Source: Rhynochetos jubatus
Taxonomy: Eukaryota; Chordata; Aves; Eurypygiformes; Rhynochetidae
Direction of reading: 5' to 3'
DNA: 64,000 nt
Assembly: GCA_027574665.1 (NCBI GenBank)
Contig: CM050657.1
Coordinates: 15,388,404 to 15,452,403 of the forward strand
Shown here piece by piece: positions 10,774 to 24,305 of the stretch. The translations under genes and the position numbers were made by a program. Below the pieces are notes generated by a model. That model did no database searches. It was given only the letters and a program-made list of their open reading frames with translations, and was not told the DNA's origin. Every line of letters begins with the position of its first letter. Within the stretch, counting starts at the first letter, position 1.

Positions 10774-13035
10774 TGATCCCTGGAGGTTGCTTTTACAGAT
10801 CTATTGCTCTTGAGTAAAGCTCTTTAGTAAGAGCTGGCTGCTAGAATGAGCAGCAGGGGCACAGATAGCACAGATACTTAAAGTGTTGTCACTAGGTTTC
10901 AGAGTTAATCCCTCTGAGAAGTTCCCTTCTAATTCCGATCTGTTGTTCTGCACATCCAGGGGCACTAGAGGTGCTGCTGTTGATTCTCAGGATTATTGGG
11001 GGATGGCTGAGACTCCATCCCTCTGCCAGTCGACCTGTGACCTGTGGGACCAGGCAGCTGCAACTGTCCCTGACTCTCCTCCTCCTCACCTCCATGCAGG
11101 ATGTGGGCTCTGCCGTCCCATGGCCTGGACGAGGTCTGAGCTATCGCAGGACCAGCTCTTGTCCTGGTCCCGGGGCCAGGAGGGGGGTGACGTGCCCCAC
11201 AGAGCAGAGTATTTACATTCCAGCGTAAATTGGCTTCTCCTCTCGTCTCTCACGCGTCCTGTCCCCGTCCCCTCCTGCTGCGCGTTCCCCCACCACCGCA
11301 GCCCCTCCGTCTGGTTGAAATATCCTTTAATCTGGAGCTCATGTCTTCCAGCCGCAGCAGAAGGGGAGCATCAGCCTGGGGACTGGGGACAACTTCAGCA
11401 TGCCCAGCCAGGGCCTCCTGGTCAGTGCCCTGTGCCCCAGCGTGGTCCTTAGTGCCGGGGTGGGTGCGCAGGGTAGCACCAGCTGCTGCCCCCTGCACCC
11501 CAGAGTCGCATCGCCCCTGTCACCCAGGGCACAGGTTTAGCCCTGAACAGGGGCATCAGGGCACATCTCACGGGGCATCACCCCACGGGGATGTGACCCC
11601 CACAGGGACATGTCCCCCAGTCATGCAGCCTCACTGGGTGTTGGGGTGCCTGTAAGACATGAAGGGGGGCAGGAGGCTGAAGGACCCCCTCTGGGCTGCA
11701 GGCGGGGGGCCGGATGAGTGGAAAGCAGGCTCACCCAGCCGTCTTTCATTTAATGAACAAACACACAAAGACCTGGAAGCAATAAATCCAGAGCTTGGAC
11801 TACAAAACCAAACACGGCTGCAGCTCCTCCTCAGAATGGGGGAGCAAGAGGAAGAAAACGGCCACAAAGCCAGCCGGGAAGCACAGGCACCGTCCCCTCC
11901 TGCAGCCACCCCCAGCTGCTGAGCAACCAGGATGCTTTAAGGGGGCCCCATAAAGGTGCTTGGGCCAAAAATGGGGTCCCCAAAAGCGGGTGCACTGGTT
12001 CTTTTGAGCTGAACCACTGTGCCTGAGGGATGCACAGAGCATCCTTGCAGGCAGCTGGGCTCCCAGGGAGAGCAGTCACCCCTCGCCCCCCCAGGAGCAG
12101 AGCCCTGGGGGTGCAGAGGGTAGAGGGAGAGGACACCCTACACACCAGGTGCCTGCCCGTGCAGGCACCCACCCTTGGGTGTCGTGGGCCATGCACGCTG
12201 CGCTGGCTGCCCCAACACGGGAGTGCCACCTTGGGAATGGGGATGAGTCCCCAGCTCCCAGTGACCAGAGGGGAGGTGTCAGATCCTGCAGGCTCCCATC
12301 GGGGCTCCCCAGCCTGGCTATCCTCCTCTTGCTGCACCCCCCCACTCCTTTCCCACTCCCTGCCTTGCAGTGGGACCCGAGTTCACGTGTCACTATGCCA
12401 TCCCCACAGAGACCCCCGGGATCACCAACCCCCTCCCGTGAATCACACCCACACAAGGCCAGTGGGACTGCCCCCATGCCAACACAGCTCACTTTCGGAA
12501 GCCCCAGTCCCTGTGCAGGAGGGGACATCCCACCCCAGAGCCTCACAGAGGGATGGAGACCCAGGGAGGAGGATGAGGATGGAGAGGTGACAGCATGACC
12601 AGCAATAGAAGCCATGGCAGGATCCCTGGGCAAGCTTCCACCTCCCCATGGCCACCCCACAGCAGTCCAAGCTTTCCCCCCATCCCTGCCGGGTGCAAGG
12701 GCTGGCTGGGCATCCAGGCCTCCCCTCCCAGGACCCCACTTACCTGGCTACCAGCCCACCCAAGGGGACCCAGGCATCTCCGCTCACAGCCAGGGAAGCC
12801 ACAGCAGCATCAGAAGGCAGACTTGGAGCTGCCTTCTCCTTCCAGCGCTCGGGCAAACTGCTATTTGTTAAACACAGGTGAAAACATCAAATCAAATGGA
12901 TGAGTCAGAGGAGAAGTTCAAAAAAGGGGAGCGTGGAGAGGGGGAGAAGCAGGATCTCCATCTCCCCTCCCACCTGCCAGCAGGCAGGGAAGCAGGCGGC
13001 GGCCTGGCAGCCCATCACCTCTTCAAAGCGGGCGC
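10774..13035. other. GC-rich non-coding stretch
   Basis: No gene or repeat family is recognised. Frames of up to 194 codons overlap on both strands. A short AT-richer patch at about 11740-11825 (TTTCATTTAATGAACAAACACACAAAG) is the only compositional break. Confidence 0.5.
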
Positions 13036-13039
13036 AGAT

Positions 13040-13245
13040 AGGATCTAGCAGTCAGAGACAGCACCGAGCAGGCGCTTAGCGGGAGCAGAGATGGCTCCCG
13101 ATAAGCCAACGTGTGAACTCCCAGGTTTAAATTAACTAATGACTTCAGATGCTGCTGATAGTCTGCAGGGGATGGGGAGGAGTGATTTATGGGGGAAGAT
13201 TAAGCAAACTAATTAGGCCAGCCTCATCACTTAGGAGTTTTCCAG
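13040..13245. promoter_or_regulatory. Possible conserved non-coding element
   Basis: AT-rich words with homeodomain-like cores (GGTTTAAATTAACTAATGAC, AGCAAACTAATTAGGC, GTGATTTATGGGGG) are set in GC-rich flanks. There is no repeat or coding signal. A second smaller patch of the same kind lies at about 13560-13675 (GTGTAAATTACAGC, CATTTTTATTGTTCC). Confidence 0.35.
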
Positions 13246-13689
13246 CCAGGCCGGGACTGTGCCAGGGAGGACCCGCTGTGCCCTGGCCTGGTGGGATGGG
13301 AATGGGGAGGATCCCCTGGCCCCCTATGCAGCTGCGGGCACCCTGGCAACCTCCTTACCCAGGAGCATCACTTTCACAAGCATGGGGTATTCCACTACGC
13401 CTCCCAGCCCTTGCCTGCAGCTGCCCACTCTTGGGTGCAAACATGGGATGCCCCTGGGCTTTCTCCTGCTGTATGACCTCTCCTGCACCCCCCATGTTTC
13501 TCAGCCAGCACGGGAGGGGGGTCAGCCCTCTGCTCAGCCCACGCCAGGCTGCTTTATGGCCAGTGTAAATTACAGCCCAGCTTCCCACCCGAGCTAAACG
13601 CCTCGTCTCCCAGGCACTTTTCCTATTAGCGGATCATTTTTATTGTTCCTAGACAACTGTCTGCGGTTACAACAAGCAGCCAGGGCACG

Positions 13690-15280
13690 TGCGTGACTGG
13701 GCTCTACCCTGCACTCAGCTCCCTGGGGAGGGATGTGCCCACCACCCATCCGCCCCTCACGCTGCTCCCCACGCCGCCACTCATCCCAAACCACATGGAC
13801 CAGGCAGCTGCCAGGTCTCCAGGGGGAGTGCAAAGTCAGCACGACTTGTAACACAGCTCCCCCAAATCCCAGTTACATGCACCCCAAGAACCAGTGATTT
13901 CCAGTGGCTGGGCAAACGCTGAGCTCAGCCCCATGCTGCACTGACTCACTGCTCTCACGTGTAACAAGTTGCCGGGGTCTCAGCCAGGAGAGCTTTTTAT
14001 CATGTTATGGGAAAGCACTTGTAGTTCCTTTTTCCAGGAGCCCTGGATATAATAAAAAGGCCTCCTCAGGCTTCAAAGTGGGAGGATTTTCATTGCTTCC
14101 CGGGCTGAGAACAAAGCACTATTGAGCATGGCCAACAGTTGTTGTCTCTGTCCCTTGATGTGCATCAAGCATCCCATCCTCAGGGCTCGGCGGTGGCATG
14201 GAGGGCTGCGTTCACAGGGGTGGAGACGGGTTCATCCTGCCCTTGCGCTGCACCGGGAGCACTCCAAGATGGGATTTAACGGCCCAGGTTTCACCATGAG
14301 CTGCTGGGGTGGTCGTGGGCAAAGCAAGAGGAGTGTGGTGGCCTGACCCAGGGGGCTGGCATCACCTCCCCACCCGCCTGCCCGGTACCTGTGAGACAGC
14401 GGGCTGCTGCCGCAGTGAGAAATGTGGTTTTCAGCAGGGATTGTGTGCATGACTGTGTAAATAGCACAGTCAGAGGTACCATGAAACCAGCTGTTTCCAT
14501 GTTAAAATGGAAATTTAATAGAGTGACAAGCAGGAGCTACGGGGGATGCAGCGCAGGCTTCCTCCAGGAGCCCTTATGAGCCACAGCTTAACGCCGAGGG
14601 ACCAACTCCCCACCGTGCCTGAAGCTCAGCCCTGGTGCGATGCTCACACGGAGCTGTGCAGGGAGGCGTGGGGGCTTTCTGCCCCTCACCCCCAGGTGTC
14701 CACAGGGAGCCAGAGCTGTGCTTTCAGCCTGCCGCCTCCGGCACTGCCGCACGCCGGGGACAGACAGGCAGCTGGGGACATTTCCCAGACCCCTTTGGAG
14801 AAACAGAAGTCCCTTGTCACCACTATCGGCACAGGGCTTCAGGGCACTTCCCCTGCCCACGGACGGGGCTGGGACAGGATGCCTGGAGCCCTTCGCCATG
14901 TGGAGACTGGCTGGGGAGGGCTCTGCCTGGCATGAGGCCACCAGTCCCATCCGCTGGAAATGGTTTTGAGGGAAGGAACTGCTGCTCTCCCCATGGCCCC
15001 TGCTCTCCCCATGGCCCCTTCTCTCCCTCATACAATGCAAAGAGCCTGAGTGGGGGTCCCAGGAGCCCCCACATCCCATGCTGCCAGCCCACGCTCCAGT
15101 CTCACCACCTCGCCCCAGTTCCCTGGGAAACAAAAGGCCTTCACGTTTGTGCAGAGCCACAGGCAGGAAAGTTCACGTGGAAAGGAAGAAGAAAAAAGTA
15201 AAGGATCAGAGGAAACGACCTGCACCGTGCCGCACTGCTGACGCCGCGCCGCTGCGGCCGCCCGTGACCTCCTGCAGCAA
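13690..15280. other. GC-rich non-coding stretch
   Basis: No gene is supported. The stretch contains the small tandem duplication at 14983-15026 and a CpG-rich patch at about 15226-15275 (GACGCCGCGCCGCTGCGGCC). Confidence 0.5.
14983..15026. repeat. Short tandem repeat, 18-bp unit
   Basis: Two identical 18-bp copies of TGCTCTCCCCATGGCCCC (14983-15000 and 15001-15018) are followed by a diverged partial third copy. This is probably a recent slippage duplication. Confidence 0.85.
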
Positions 15281-15284
15281 TGCA

Positions 15285-15385
15285 CAACGTCATTCGCAGG
15301 CAATCACTCACTGCACAATATTTTTATTTCCCCAAACCATTAATGAATTATTTAGGCATCTCTAGCGGTTAGACGGAGGATGATC
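15285..15385. promoter_or_regulatory. Small AT-rich block, possible conserved element
   Basis: It contains GCACAATATTTTTATTTCC and CCATTAATGAATTATTTAGG, dense in TAAT/ATTA cores, directly after a CpG-rich patch. Function is inferred. Confidence 0.3.
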
Positions 15386-15389
15386 AGCT

Positions 15390-18300
15390 GCTGCTCATCC
15401 TGAGCTGCCTCAGTGCCTGCTGGGGAGCAGCTTTTGGGAGAAGCATCCCCATTCCCGTGACGCTTTGCACTGGTGCTGCCCGCACACCCGAGTAGAGCCA
15501 CTGCCAGCGGGGTAAGATAACGCCTGCTCTCCCTGCAAAGGCTGCCCGATCTGGAGTAGGAGCTTTTTTCCAGAGCTGAAAGAGCGAAGTTCACCTGCTC
15601 CATCTCCACCGCCTCCCTCAACCCTTTCCTCCCCCGCCTCCCCCTCCCTGCGACGTGCTCCAGGCACCTGCCTGCTGCCAAAACCGTTGAGAAATTCGGC
15701 ACTGATTTGTAATGCGTGAAGGTAATCCGCGGCTGGAACAAACCACTGCACCAAGTCACAGGCTAGCCTTGGCTATCTGCTAACGAACACAGGGCCGGGA
15801 TGCCTAAAAGCTGCGGAGAACGCTGGGGCTGCGGACAGCCAGCATGCAGATCTCGAGGGGAGAGCTCTGGCTGCTGCCGGCTGCAGCCACGAAACTTCCC
15901 GGGGGCAACACTGGTCCCAGACTAAACAGCCCCCGCCAACTCGCACCTGGGCTCGAGGGGGTCTCGTTGACTCAGCCCCACTTCCCCGAACGAGGTACCA
16001 TTCGGCATCCTCTGATGGGGCTCACTGGTGTGAGCTGAAGGCTCCTGAACTCAGGCAAGCCTTGGCTAAGGAGGTTTTCCCAACACTCCAAGAAGCATCT
16101 TTAATCCTGTGGGTAAATACACCAAATATGGAGCAACGTGGGGATAAAACACCAGTAAGAAAGCTTTAGAAGGACCCAAGTCCCTTCATAAAATCACCTT
16201 TCCTTGTTGGAAAGGCACACATTGAGGAAGGACTACTGCTGCTCCAGCTCCGGAGGTGAGCACAGGACCTGGTGCCTGGTTGCTGAAGGATGTGGGAGCT
16301 AATGGGAGAACTGGGGAACTGGTGCTGACCTGCAGCATGGGAGGCTGCAGGGCTCTCTGCCCTGGAACTGAGGAAGAGGGCTACGTTTTAATGCCAAAAT
16401 CCCTTGGAATGGGGAGCGAAGCCCGGCTCCTGGCTCTCCCTTTCCTGTTGGTACAGCCACAGGTTGTTGGTGTGGGGGGAGACGCTGGCCCCATGGAATG
16501 ACAGAAGAGCCCCAAGGGCTTCCAGCTCATCCGTAAAACCTCCTCATCCCTTCCCTCCCTCGCTCCTTCCCGTGCTCTCACGCCGAGTTTACAACCTCCA
16601 CCGCAAACCCGTCTTCGGCTCGTCCTGGCCAGGCTCCAGGTTGCACAGGGGCCCCGGCGGGGGTCAGCCTCGCCAGCTGCCATGGACTCCCCCCTCCCCG
16701 GTGAGGACAGCAGTGTGCCGGGCCACGGGTCTCTCCCAACTCCTTGCTCTCTCCCCTTTCCCACCTCAGTCCACGTGTGGCTTCACTCACCTCTCGGAGG
16801 GACGTGCCGTGGCACTGCCCTCCTGCTTCCGCCAATCCCGGCCTCCATCCAGTGGAGCGAAGACCCTGGTCGCTTGCAGTTGATTGTTATATCCTTCTTG
16901 GACCAGGGGTTCACCATCAGCCTTCCCTGCTTCCAGCTCCTCAGTAACATCCAAATCCTCCTGCTCATCACTTCACAGCTGCCGGATGTCTCCACCATCC
17001 CTGGCCCAGTCTGCCCGGTTCATGGCATCCGCAGCACACCCAGCCTCTGGCAGTGCCTCCTGTCCCAGTCCCCATTGGGACACACAGGCAATTCCGAGAC
17101 AAAGGTTTTCCTCTTTGGTGGCCTTTTCTGGTGTTCCTTGCCCCACAGCAGCCCCGACGACCACTCCACCAGCCCCTTTCTCCTGCAACATCAGCATCGG
17201 CAGGGGTGAATCCCATGCCCAGGGGCACCCCAGCACCCCACGAGCCTGGCACGGTCCTGGCCAAAAGCACCCAGTTGGGCTTTTACCTTATGAATGATGT
17301 CCCCTATGCCAAGGGATGGGGTGGAAAGATCCAGGGGGGTGCGGGTAAGGGCGGAGCAGGGACAAACACAAGCCCGAGCCCAGATACTGGTGCCAGGGTG
17401 GTCGGCTGCTGTGATTTCTACAGGACAGTGCCCTCCCTGGGGGAGACACTCTGAATTTGGCAGAACACCTCGCCCCAGCTCGACGGTTTGGGCAATTAGA
17501 CCTTTTCCACAACACTCGGTCCCCCCCTTGCTGGTCTCTCTGATGTCTCAGTGATGAAAGCCAGGATGAGACCCAGAGGGGGGGACCCCCCGTAAGCGAG
17601 AGGGAGTTCACAGACAGCACCGCAGCTCCCGCTTCCCCTCCTTCGCCCCCAGCCCCGCTGCGCATCGTGCAGCTCTTCGCTTGCAGCGGGGCCTCAAACT
17701 GGAGAAACACTCGTTTTTTTGTCGGGGCTGGTCTCCTCATGTTTATTTCCCTTTGCTGCGCGAGCAATTTCCCCTTCCCACACAGGGAGCGGCGGCCCGT
17801 AGCTGTATCCAACACGGCCGTGGGGATGGGGCCAGCCCTTCCCAGTGCCGTCAGAGCCAGGCAGGGACGAGCGGCCGTATCTCACCCGCCGGCGTGCAGC
17901 GCGCCGCTGCGCCTGCAGGAAACATATGTCACCGGTTAAACAGATCGTGAAAGCTTCAATCGCTTCCTTATGGTGGAGCTGGGTTGAATTCGTACCAACA
18001 GCCAGCGTCTCCCGCACCCTTTCCCATGAGCGCGACTGGCCTTCGCCCCTGCGGGTTGCTCCCCTACCTCCAAGCTCCCCTCACTCGAAGGAGATGGGGC
18101 AGCCCCACAGGGAGCTGCAAAACGCCATCCAGAAAGACAAACTGGTTCTTGTCAGCACCTTGTTACCTCCCCAGGATGCTCCTCTCTGCCTGCAAACCTG
18201 CCTTGCGAGAGGTGCGGGGACAGAGGAAGCCTTCCCCCAATGCACACTCCATCCCCACGCTTCTCCAGCAAATAACGCCCAGAGCCTCGTGCACAGCCGC

Positions 18301-20390
18301 CACGACTGGGGCACCCTGTGTCTGCTGGCAGGACGTGGGCAGAGCCCAGTGACAGCCTCGCTTGTCCCCAGCCCCTTACTGTCCCCTGGGGCAGCCTCGC
18401 AGGAGCTTGGTGAGTTCTGTGGGCTGTGCATGGAGGAAGGGACACCCTCCCCCTATATCTGCCTGTCCCCGAGGAGTTTCATGCAAAGCTTCCTTGGGGT
18501 ATCTCCTGGGGATCAGCAGCATCTCCTGCAGCAATCTGCTCCAGAGGGACATTAATCACAGCCTCTTCTGCTCCTCCGATGGTGTTATGAAAGCTTCCAG
18601 TGCCAATAAAGCAGGCGGCCATGACCGGACCCCCCCATCCCCAACTCCATCCCCTGTGGAAGGAGTCCAGGACTGCCTGGCCACGGCGCCTGCCCAGGTG
18701 GGTCCCTCCCCCCGCAGACGTGGGTAGGTGTTGGTGAGACAATGCATCATCGCAGCGTCTCCGCCGTAACACTCGGCTTTCTCCTGTGGGCTGGAAGTTG
18801 CTTTTTTTGGAAGAGAGGCAAGCAGGAAAGCTCATGTGGGCTTTGGTGATGAGACTGGCGGCTGCCGTCATCTGAGCCCGGCTGCAGGGAGAAGCTGGCA
18901 GGCTGGGTCAGCCTGGCCGTGGGGGCCGTCACCATGGCAGACCGTGTGCCAAAGAGCTCACCCAGCTTCTCTGCTGCCACCCTGCCTTGCCCAGGGGTGC
19001 CCTGGCTCTCACTGCCTTCCCGCAGCACCACTCCACCAGGACGGAGGGGAGGACTTGACAATAACATCTTCCTTATGTGCCTGAAACAACAGCCAAACCC
19101 CAGACCGTTCCTGGGATTGCATCTTAGCCAAATCCCCGCACCCTCACGAAAGGGCAGAACAAGACAACAGCATTATTTCAGCAAATGCCAGGACCCCCTG
19201 AAATCCCTGCCCCCTCCAGGCACTGGAAATAAGGGCAGGTAGGCTGGTGCCACGTCTGTGTGGCTCCCATCTCCCCAAGCTCTGATCACCCAGATGTCAC
19301 CTTCCTGTCACAGCCAGCTTGCTGGGGATGGTTCTCCTACCTCCCTGCTCAGAAGCAGCATCGCTTCCAGTGCCGCGCTGCCAAGAGCGGTGCCCGCTTG
19401 TCGGCTCCGGCTCCTCACTGTGGGACCGTGTCTGTTCTGCGATGTGGCTCTCCCTCCATCTCTCCTCTGCATAGCCCTTTTCCTTCGCTTCTTCCCCATG
19501 GTAGCCAGCTAGGTCGTCCATTCTCCTTGCAAAGGGTGAGGACCAAATCCCTACCCGGTCTCATTGGCGGGATCCACCCGGGTGCCACTCTCCCAGGACC
19601 GTGTGCTGTGTTAGCAGCCCTGGTTCTGTCAGTATTGGCAAATCCCAGCCCAGCCAGAGTGGTGCCTCCTGCCAGCTCATTAACAAAGGGAGTAAATAAC
19701 AGAAACCTCCCTACCCAGCCCTGCAAGGTGCCTCCAGGATGCTCCCCTCACTTGGCTGCATCTAACGCACGCGACAGCGAGCCGGTCCCCTCGTTCAGCC
19801 TCGCGTGAACGATGGGAGCCACCACAGTTCTGCACATCATGTGCCCGCCCCAGGCAAGAGGCAGGGTGGCTGCACACCCACCCTGGACCCCCAGAATCCT
19901 CAGGGTGGGGTTTGCCTGCCGCCCACACCTGCTGCTTTGCTGCCGGTGGAGCGAGTGCTGCAGAAGCTGTGTCCCCAGAGCAGCCACCTTCCCCAGCAGG
20001 AAGGGCTTGGCAGAACGTCACGTGGAGGCACAAGGTGGTTCACGCGGCCGGTTCCTGCTGCCTTGATCGGTGTTCCTGAGGAACACACCTTCACTACGGT
20101 TCACCTGCTCTCTTATTCCCAGCGCCTGGGAGGGATTTCCCTGCCACAGCACCTCTTACCTATCAGGGCTGAGTGCCCAGTTCCACAGGTAGTTGGTACA
20201 AATTAGAAATTAAACCAGTTTTAAGGGGAAGAGGAGATGCAGACTCACTGCCCGTACACACGTCGTTACGTGCTCTATGACCTGCTCGAACCACAGGGCT
20301 GTAAAAGTCCCATTGCTGGCCCCCAGCCTGTACTTCTACAACCCTTCTCCAGCCAGACCCTCCATCCCTCCCCATCCACCCACAGCTCCA
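15390..20390. other. Long GC-rich non-coding stretch
   Basis: Five kilobases without a supported gene or recognised repeat. Frames of 236 codons (17845-18555, plus) and 182 codons (19260-19808, plus) are crossed by frames on the other strand and carry no domain I know. A small AT-richer patch at about 17925-18000 (CCGGTTAAACAGATCG, AAGCTTCAATCGCTTCC) may be regulatory. Confidence 0.5.
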
Positions 20391-20394
20391 GGCC

Positions 20395-20750
20395 CTGGAA
20401 TTTACCAACACTTAAAAATATTTTACGCAATGCCGTAAAATCACACACGTTTAAAGCCAGTTAAGGCCTGAATTATGTTTTAAGATGTTGTCCAATTTGT
20501 AAGCATCATAAAAACCTGAAATAAGTTATCTTAGAAGTAACCACAGGGAAATTACAGTCCCGACTTGCAGCCGAGGAGGCCGTGACCCAGGTGCACGAGC
20601 AAACAGCTCCCCCCATAACTAATGCAGCCAGCAAGTGGGAGGACTGCCGGGGCTTTCGGGGGCTGTATTTTAGCCATCGAATTTGCCGTAACCCCAGGCA
20701 GCTTTAGAGCCATCATTACGTAGCTCACTGCCTGTCACGAGAGCTTGGTT
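20395..20750. promoter_or_regulatory. AT-rich block, likely conserved non-coding element
   Basis: AT-rich words (AACACTTAAAAATATTTTACGC, CCTGAATTATGTTTTAAG, CATCATAAAAACCTG) run to about 20550. A second part at 20650-20750 keeps CpGs (GCCATCGAATTTGCCGTAAC, CATCATTACGTAGC). No repeat or frame explains it. Confidence 0.35.
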
Positions 20751-20754
20751 TTCT

Positions 20755-22855
20755 CCAAGCACATGCTTGTCACCGGCACGGCCAGAGCCAAGTCACACTG
20801 TGCTGGGGGCTCCCATGGGTGCTGGGTGCTGCCAGAGAGCAACAGTGAGGGATGAGGAGCCCGAGGAGGTGGGTGCCAAGACACTCTGCTACCCTGGACC
20901 TGTTTTGGGAGCATACAGGAGAGCAGAGGCCAGACTTTTTCCTTAAAGTATTACCCAGTCAGCCATACAGAGCGGGATCCTGCCCACATAAATCTTTCCT
21001 GCTGAGCCGTACAAGGGCTCAGTCTCATGCTTTGCATTTTATCAGTGGAGATGAGGGTGGTGAAGGGAGATGCAGACCCTCAGCTGCACTAAGCCCCAGC
21101 CAGCAGGCAGGGTGCCTGCCACCTCCAATTCAGCTCTGCAAGGCACCACTGCTCTCTGCCACATGACCATTTTCTCCATCTTGCTTCATTTCCACCAAGC
21201 AGAACCTGCTACATCTCGATTTTTTTCTTCTGAAGTCCCCTTGTTTTCACTGTCAGCTTCCAGGGAGGGAGAGGCACCCTGGAGCAGGATGTGCCAGCCC
21301 TCCTCTGCATGGAGAGACCACGCTGGACTCCCGGCCACCCTGGGGGGCCTCCTGCAGAACGCCTGGGCCATCGGCTTTCCACCACCTCCACGATCACTTT
21401 GGATATCGTGGAGGTGCATGAAAGGTGGGTCATGAAATTAGACCACCTGAAGAAAGGCGTGGAGCAGGATCCGTGAGCGAGCCAGCCCTGGCACGGCGGG
21501 TGCAACCGGCCGCCTTCCCTGCATTTCACACTCCCCATCTGTCTCCAATGCAAGGCGGGATCCCAGCATGGAAACCCGCTGATTCTTTCCAGAGCTGCAA
21601 AATGAAGCTTTTTCATCCTAAGGATGAGGGCTGCTCTGCATGCTGCCCTCCTGCCTCCCTAAACTCCGTCCAGATTTCACGCCGAGCCTTCAAAGGGAAG
21701 GAGCCAGAGCAGCATCCCCGGCAGACAGCACCCTGGGGACCAGCCGCCTGAGCTTCCCGGGGCTCCTGGGGGGACACTGGTCCCCAGGACAGGGTGGCAG
21801 GTTCCCACGGCAGAAAGGTGTTAACGAAGGCCGATGGAGCAGGCTGCGGCTCAGCCGCTGGAAGGGAATCAGAGAGTCCAGGTCTGTTTTGCTGCCAGGT
21901 TATCAGTGGATCCATCAAGCGATGCCTGCGAGACGCCAAATCTATCAGCTCTCCCATATGGATGCCATCCATGCTGAGCCATTTCCTGCCTAATCGGTAT
22001 CAGCCCTGCTCCTCCCTCCCCAAAATCGCTCTTTACAGCCTGCTGCAACTCTACAAATATTTTTACAACAGGTAAAAAAAGGCACTGAGCGCATCCCCCC
22101 CCATCCAAATGTCCCCCCAGGGCACTCGCTGTGCACCATCGCGGCACCAACTGGGATGCAGGTGCGGGAAGACATCCTTGGGGTCTAACATTACTTTGTG
22201 CTCTGAATTTTCCCCGTGGCTCTGCAAACATCCCTGAGGGTGCCAAAGGCCTTGCAGGTACCCAGGAACAGGGACACAGGTGACATGGGCTGGACGAGAC
22301 CTCCCCGGGTGCCAGGGCAGAGCCCTGGCTGGGGTGTGCCTTATTTACCTGCAGAGAGTTTACCTTGTGAAGGTTTCTGTGCCTGATAGCCTGGGATTAT
22401 TTTGGCTTTCATGTGGTCTCTAATGAAAGGGAGTCTGGAGCAGATGCAGATTTGAAAGAAAAGAGGAGGAGGAAATTTCTTAGCATAGGGTTTCGGTTCC
22501 CCTGCCTATAAACAGTGCTGACAGCGAGAGGCGGCGGTGATAAACACCGAGATAAGAGCCCAGCTAGACAGGTAATTTGGCACAAAAGGGTTGTCTGGGG
22601 AAGCTTAGGCAGAAGTCGCCACACACTGTTTAAAAAACACAAAACCTCAAGCTCTGGCCAGGGTGGGTGGCTGTGCCGGGGGATTCCCCAGCTGCCCGGA
22701 CACGGGGTACCCCAGCAGGAGGGGCTTTACCCCATTATTAACCGTGGTTGGTTTTCCTGCCTGGTCACTGCCGGAGCTCCCGGCTGAGGGGCTGGGCATT
22801 CCCTCCGCCGCCCCAAAACCATCTCGTTTCCGCGTCCAACGAGCTGTCACACATT
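20755..22855. other. GC-rich non-coding stretch
   Basis: No supported gene. The part at about 21890-22080 has a less GC-rich, CpG-bearing composition (GCGATGCCTGCGAGACGCC, CTACAAATATTTTTACAAC) and might be a weak conserved element. Confidence 0.45.
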
Positions 22856-22859
22856 CTTA

Positions 22860-23295
22860 AACGTCTTCGCCAGTGTGTGCTATTCAGGGAAATAATTCCT
22901 CCTGTTTAAAGATTCATGGATTTTGGTATTGGAGAGAAAACGGAGGTTTTCCCTTCCTTGTGGTCAGAAATCACCACAGGGCAGGATCGCTTCCGATAAC
23001 GATAAATAGCATCCCAGCCCTGGGATCATCTCACCAGCGGTACCCTTCCCAGGGTCCCAGGTGAAGGGAGCGTAAATCCTAAAGCCTTGAATAAAGAGGG
23101 TAAATGCTTTAAAGCAGGAGCAGCACGTATAAATTGCTCAGAACTTTACAAAAACCGCAGAAATACAGCCCCGCCGCAGAACCGGCGTAAACCTTACACA
23201 ACAGCCCGGATGATTCACGGGAGCGAAGCTGCATGAATCACACGGCAGTGAGCGAAACAGGTTTCCACCTCGTACCTTTAATGCAGAGACAGCCC
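22860..23295. promoter_or_regulatory. Possible conserved non-coding element cluster
   Basis: Mixed AT-rich and CpG-bearing words: GGGAAATAATTCCTCC, CCGATAACGATAAATAGC, GTATAAATTGCTCAG, GCATGAATCACACGG. Nothing coding or repetitive is seen. Regulatory role is inferred. Confidence 0.3.
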
Positions 23296-23299
23296 GGCT

Positions 23300-23845
23300 T
23301 CGGCCGGGATCTTATCAGCCCCATCCTCCTCCTTCGCACTGGTGCGTGACTCGACTTGCCGGCATCGCCGGGAAGAGCCGGGGCAGGCAAAGGCATTGCA
23401 GAAGAGCTGAGGAGGGTTTCTTCTAAGCCTGGTGCCTAGCAAGGACGGCAGAGAGAGATGCCTATTATTTTCAGGTGATAACAATGAAGTGTTTCTACAA
23501 AGGGCAATGCCAAAGGAGCAGAGATTGTTCAAGTCCGCCCAGCACAAAGCTTCTGGAGTTGAAAGGGAAGCACCCAAAGGCTCCGACGGCTCTCACTTGC
23601 CGAGTGACCCGGCAGCTAACAAAAGAGCCGGCGAGGGAAATAGCCTGCTCTCCGGCAGGCAGAGACACACGTCTCTTTTAAAGGCTGCGAGAATTGAATC
23701 GGCGGTTAGAGATGAAGGTGCTCATAAGAAGCTGCATTTTAAAACCTGTAAATTAACTGAGTAAGAGGGGAGCGAGCTGTCCCGGCTTCCTGAAAGGAAG
23801 TTCATGCCTCTAATCTGCTAGGATGCTTTCTCCCATCATCAGGAG
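23300..23845. other. Non-coding stretch of balanced composition
   Basis: A 110-codon plus-strand frame at 23432-23764 is rich in Lys, Arg and Ser but has no domain I recognise and no convincing splice borders. I see nothing else. Confidence 0.4.
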
Positions 23846-23859
23846 GGCAGAGTAAGGAG

Positions 23860-24305
23860 AACTACTTGACATAATGTGTTTGGGGCTTCAAAGCCCTTTG
23901 ACAGGGTCCTTTATGAGAGGCTATTACGGGAATTAAACGTTCGCAAAGCAGATGGAAAAAAGCCACTCTAACGATTGGAAACAAAGAGGCAAACCAGCGT
24001 ATATTAATGAGGGCTACGGTATGCACGGGGAGGGTCCCCAAGTTTTTGCCTTAATACTGGTGGTTAAAGAGATACCTTAATGATCTGGAAAAGGAGAATG
24101 AAAAATGTCATAAGAAAAATCTGGCAGAGGACCCAAATTGCACAGAGCGTTCGGAACAAGAGAAGACTACGGGGAACTTCAAAAGGCCCGAAGAGAGCGT
24201 GATGGATGGGCCAGTCAATGGCGGATGAAATCCAAAGTAGACAAATGCGTAGTCATGCACGCTGCGAGGAACAGGCCCTGCTAATTCAAAGAAAATGTTA
24301 AAACG
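23860..24305 (+). mobile_element. Ancient CR1/L3-type LINE, reverse transcriptase region
   Basis: At 23888 the plus strand reads SKPFDRVLYERLLRELNV, matching the CR1-clade RT motif around SKAFDTVPHERLLRKL, with the catalytic Asp kept. Near 24075 a YLNDLEK segment sits where the family has its INDL motif, and at 24207-24260 WASQWRMKSKVDKCVVMH matches the conserved W..KW.MKFNVDKCKVMH block. The pieces come in family order but in different frames with stops, so the copy is long dead. About 450 bases remain; neither end of the element is seen. This is recognised by eye, and the subfamily is uncertain. Confidence 0.8.
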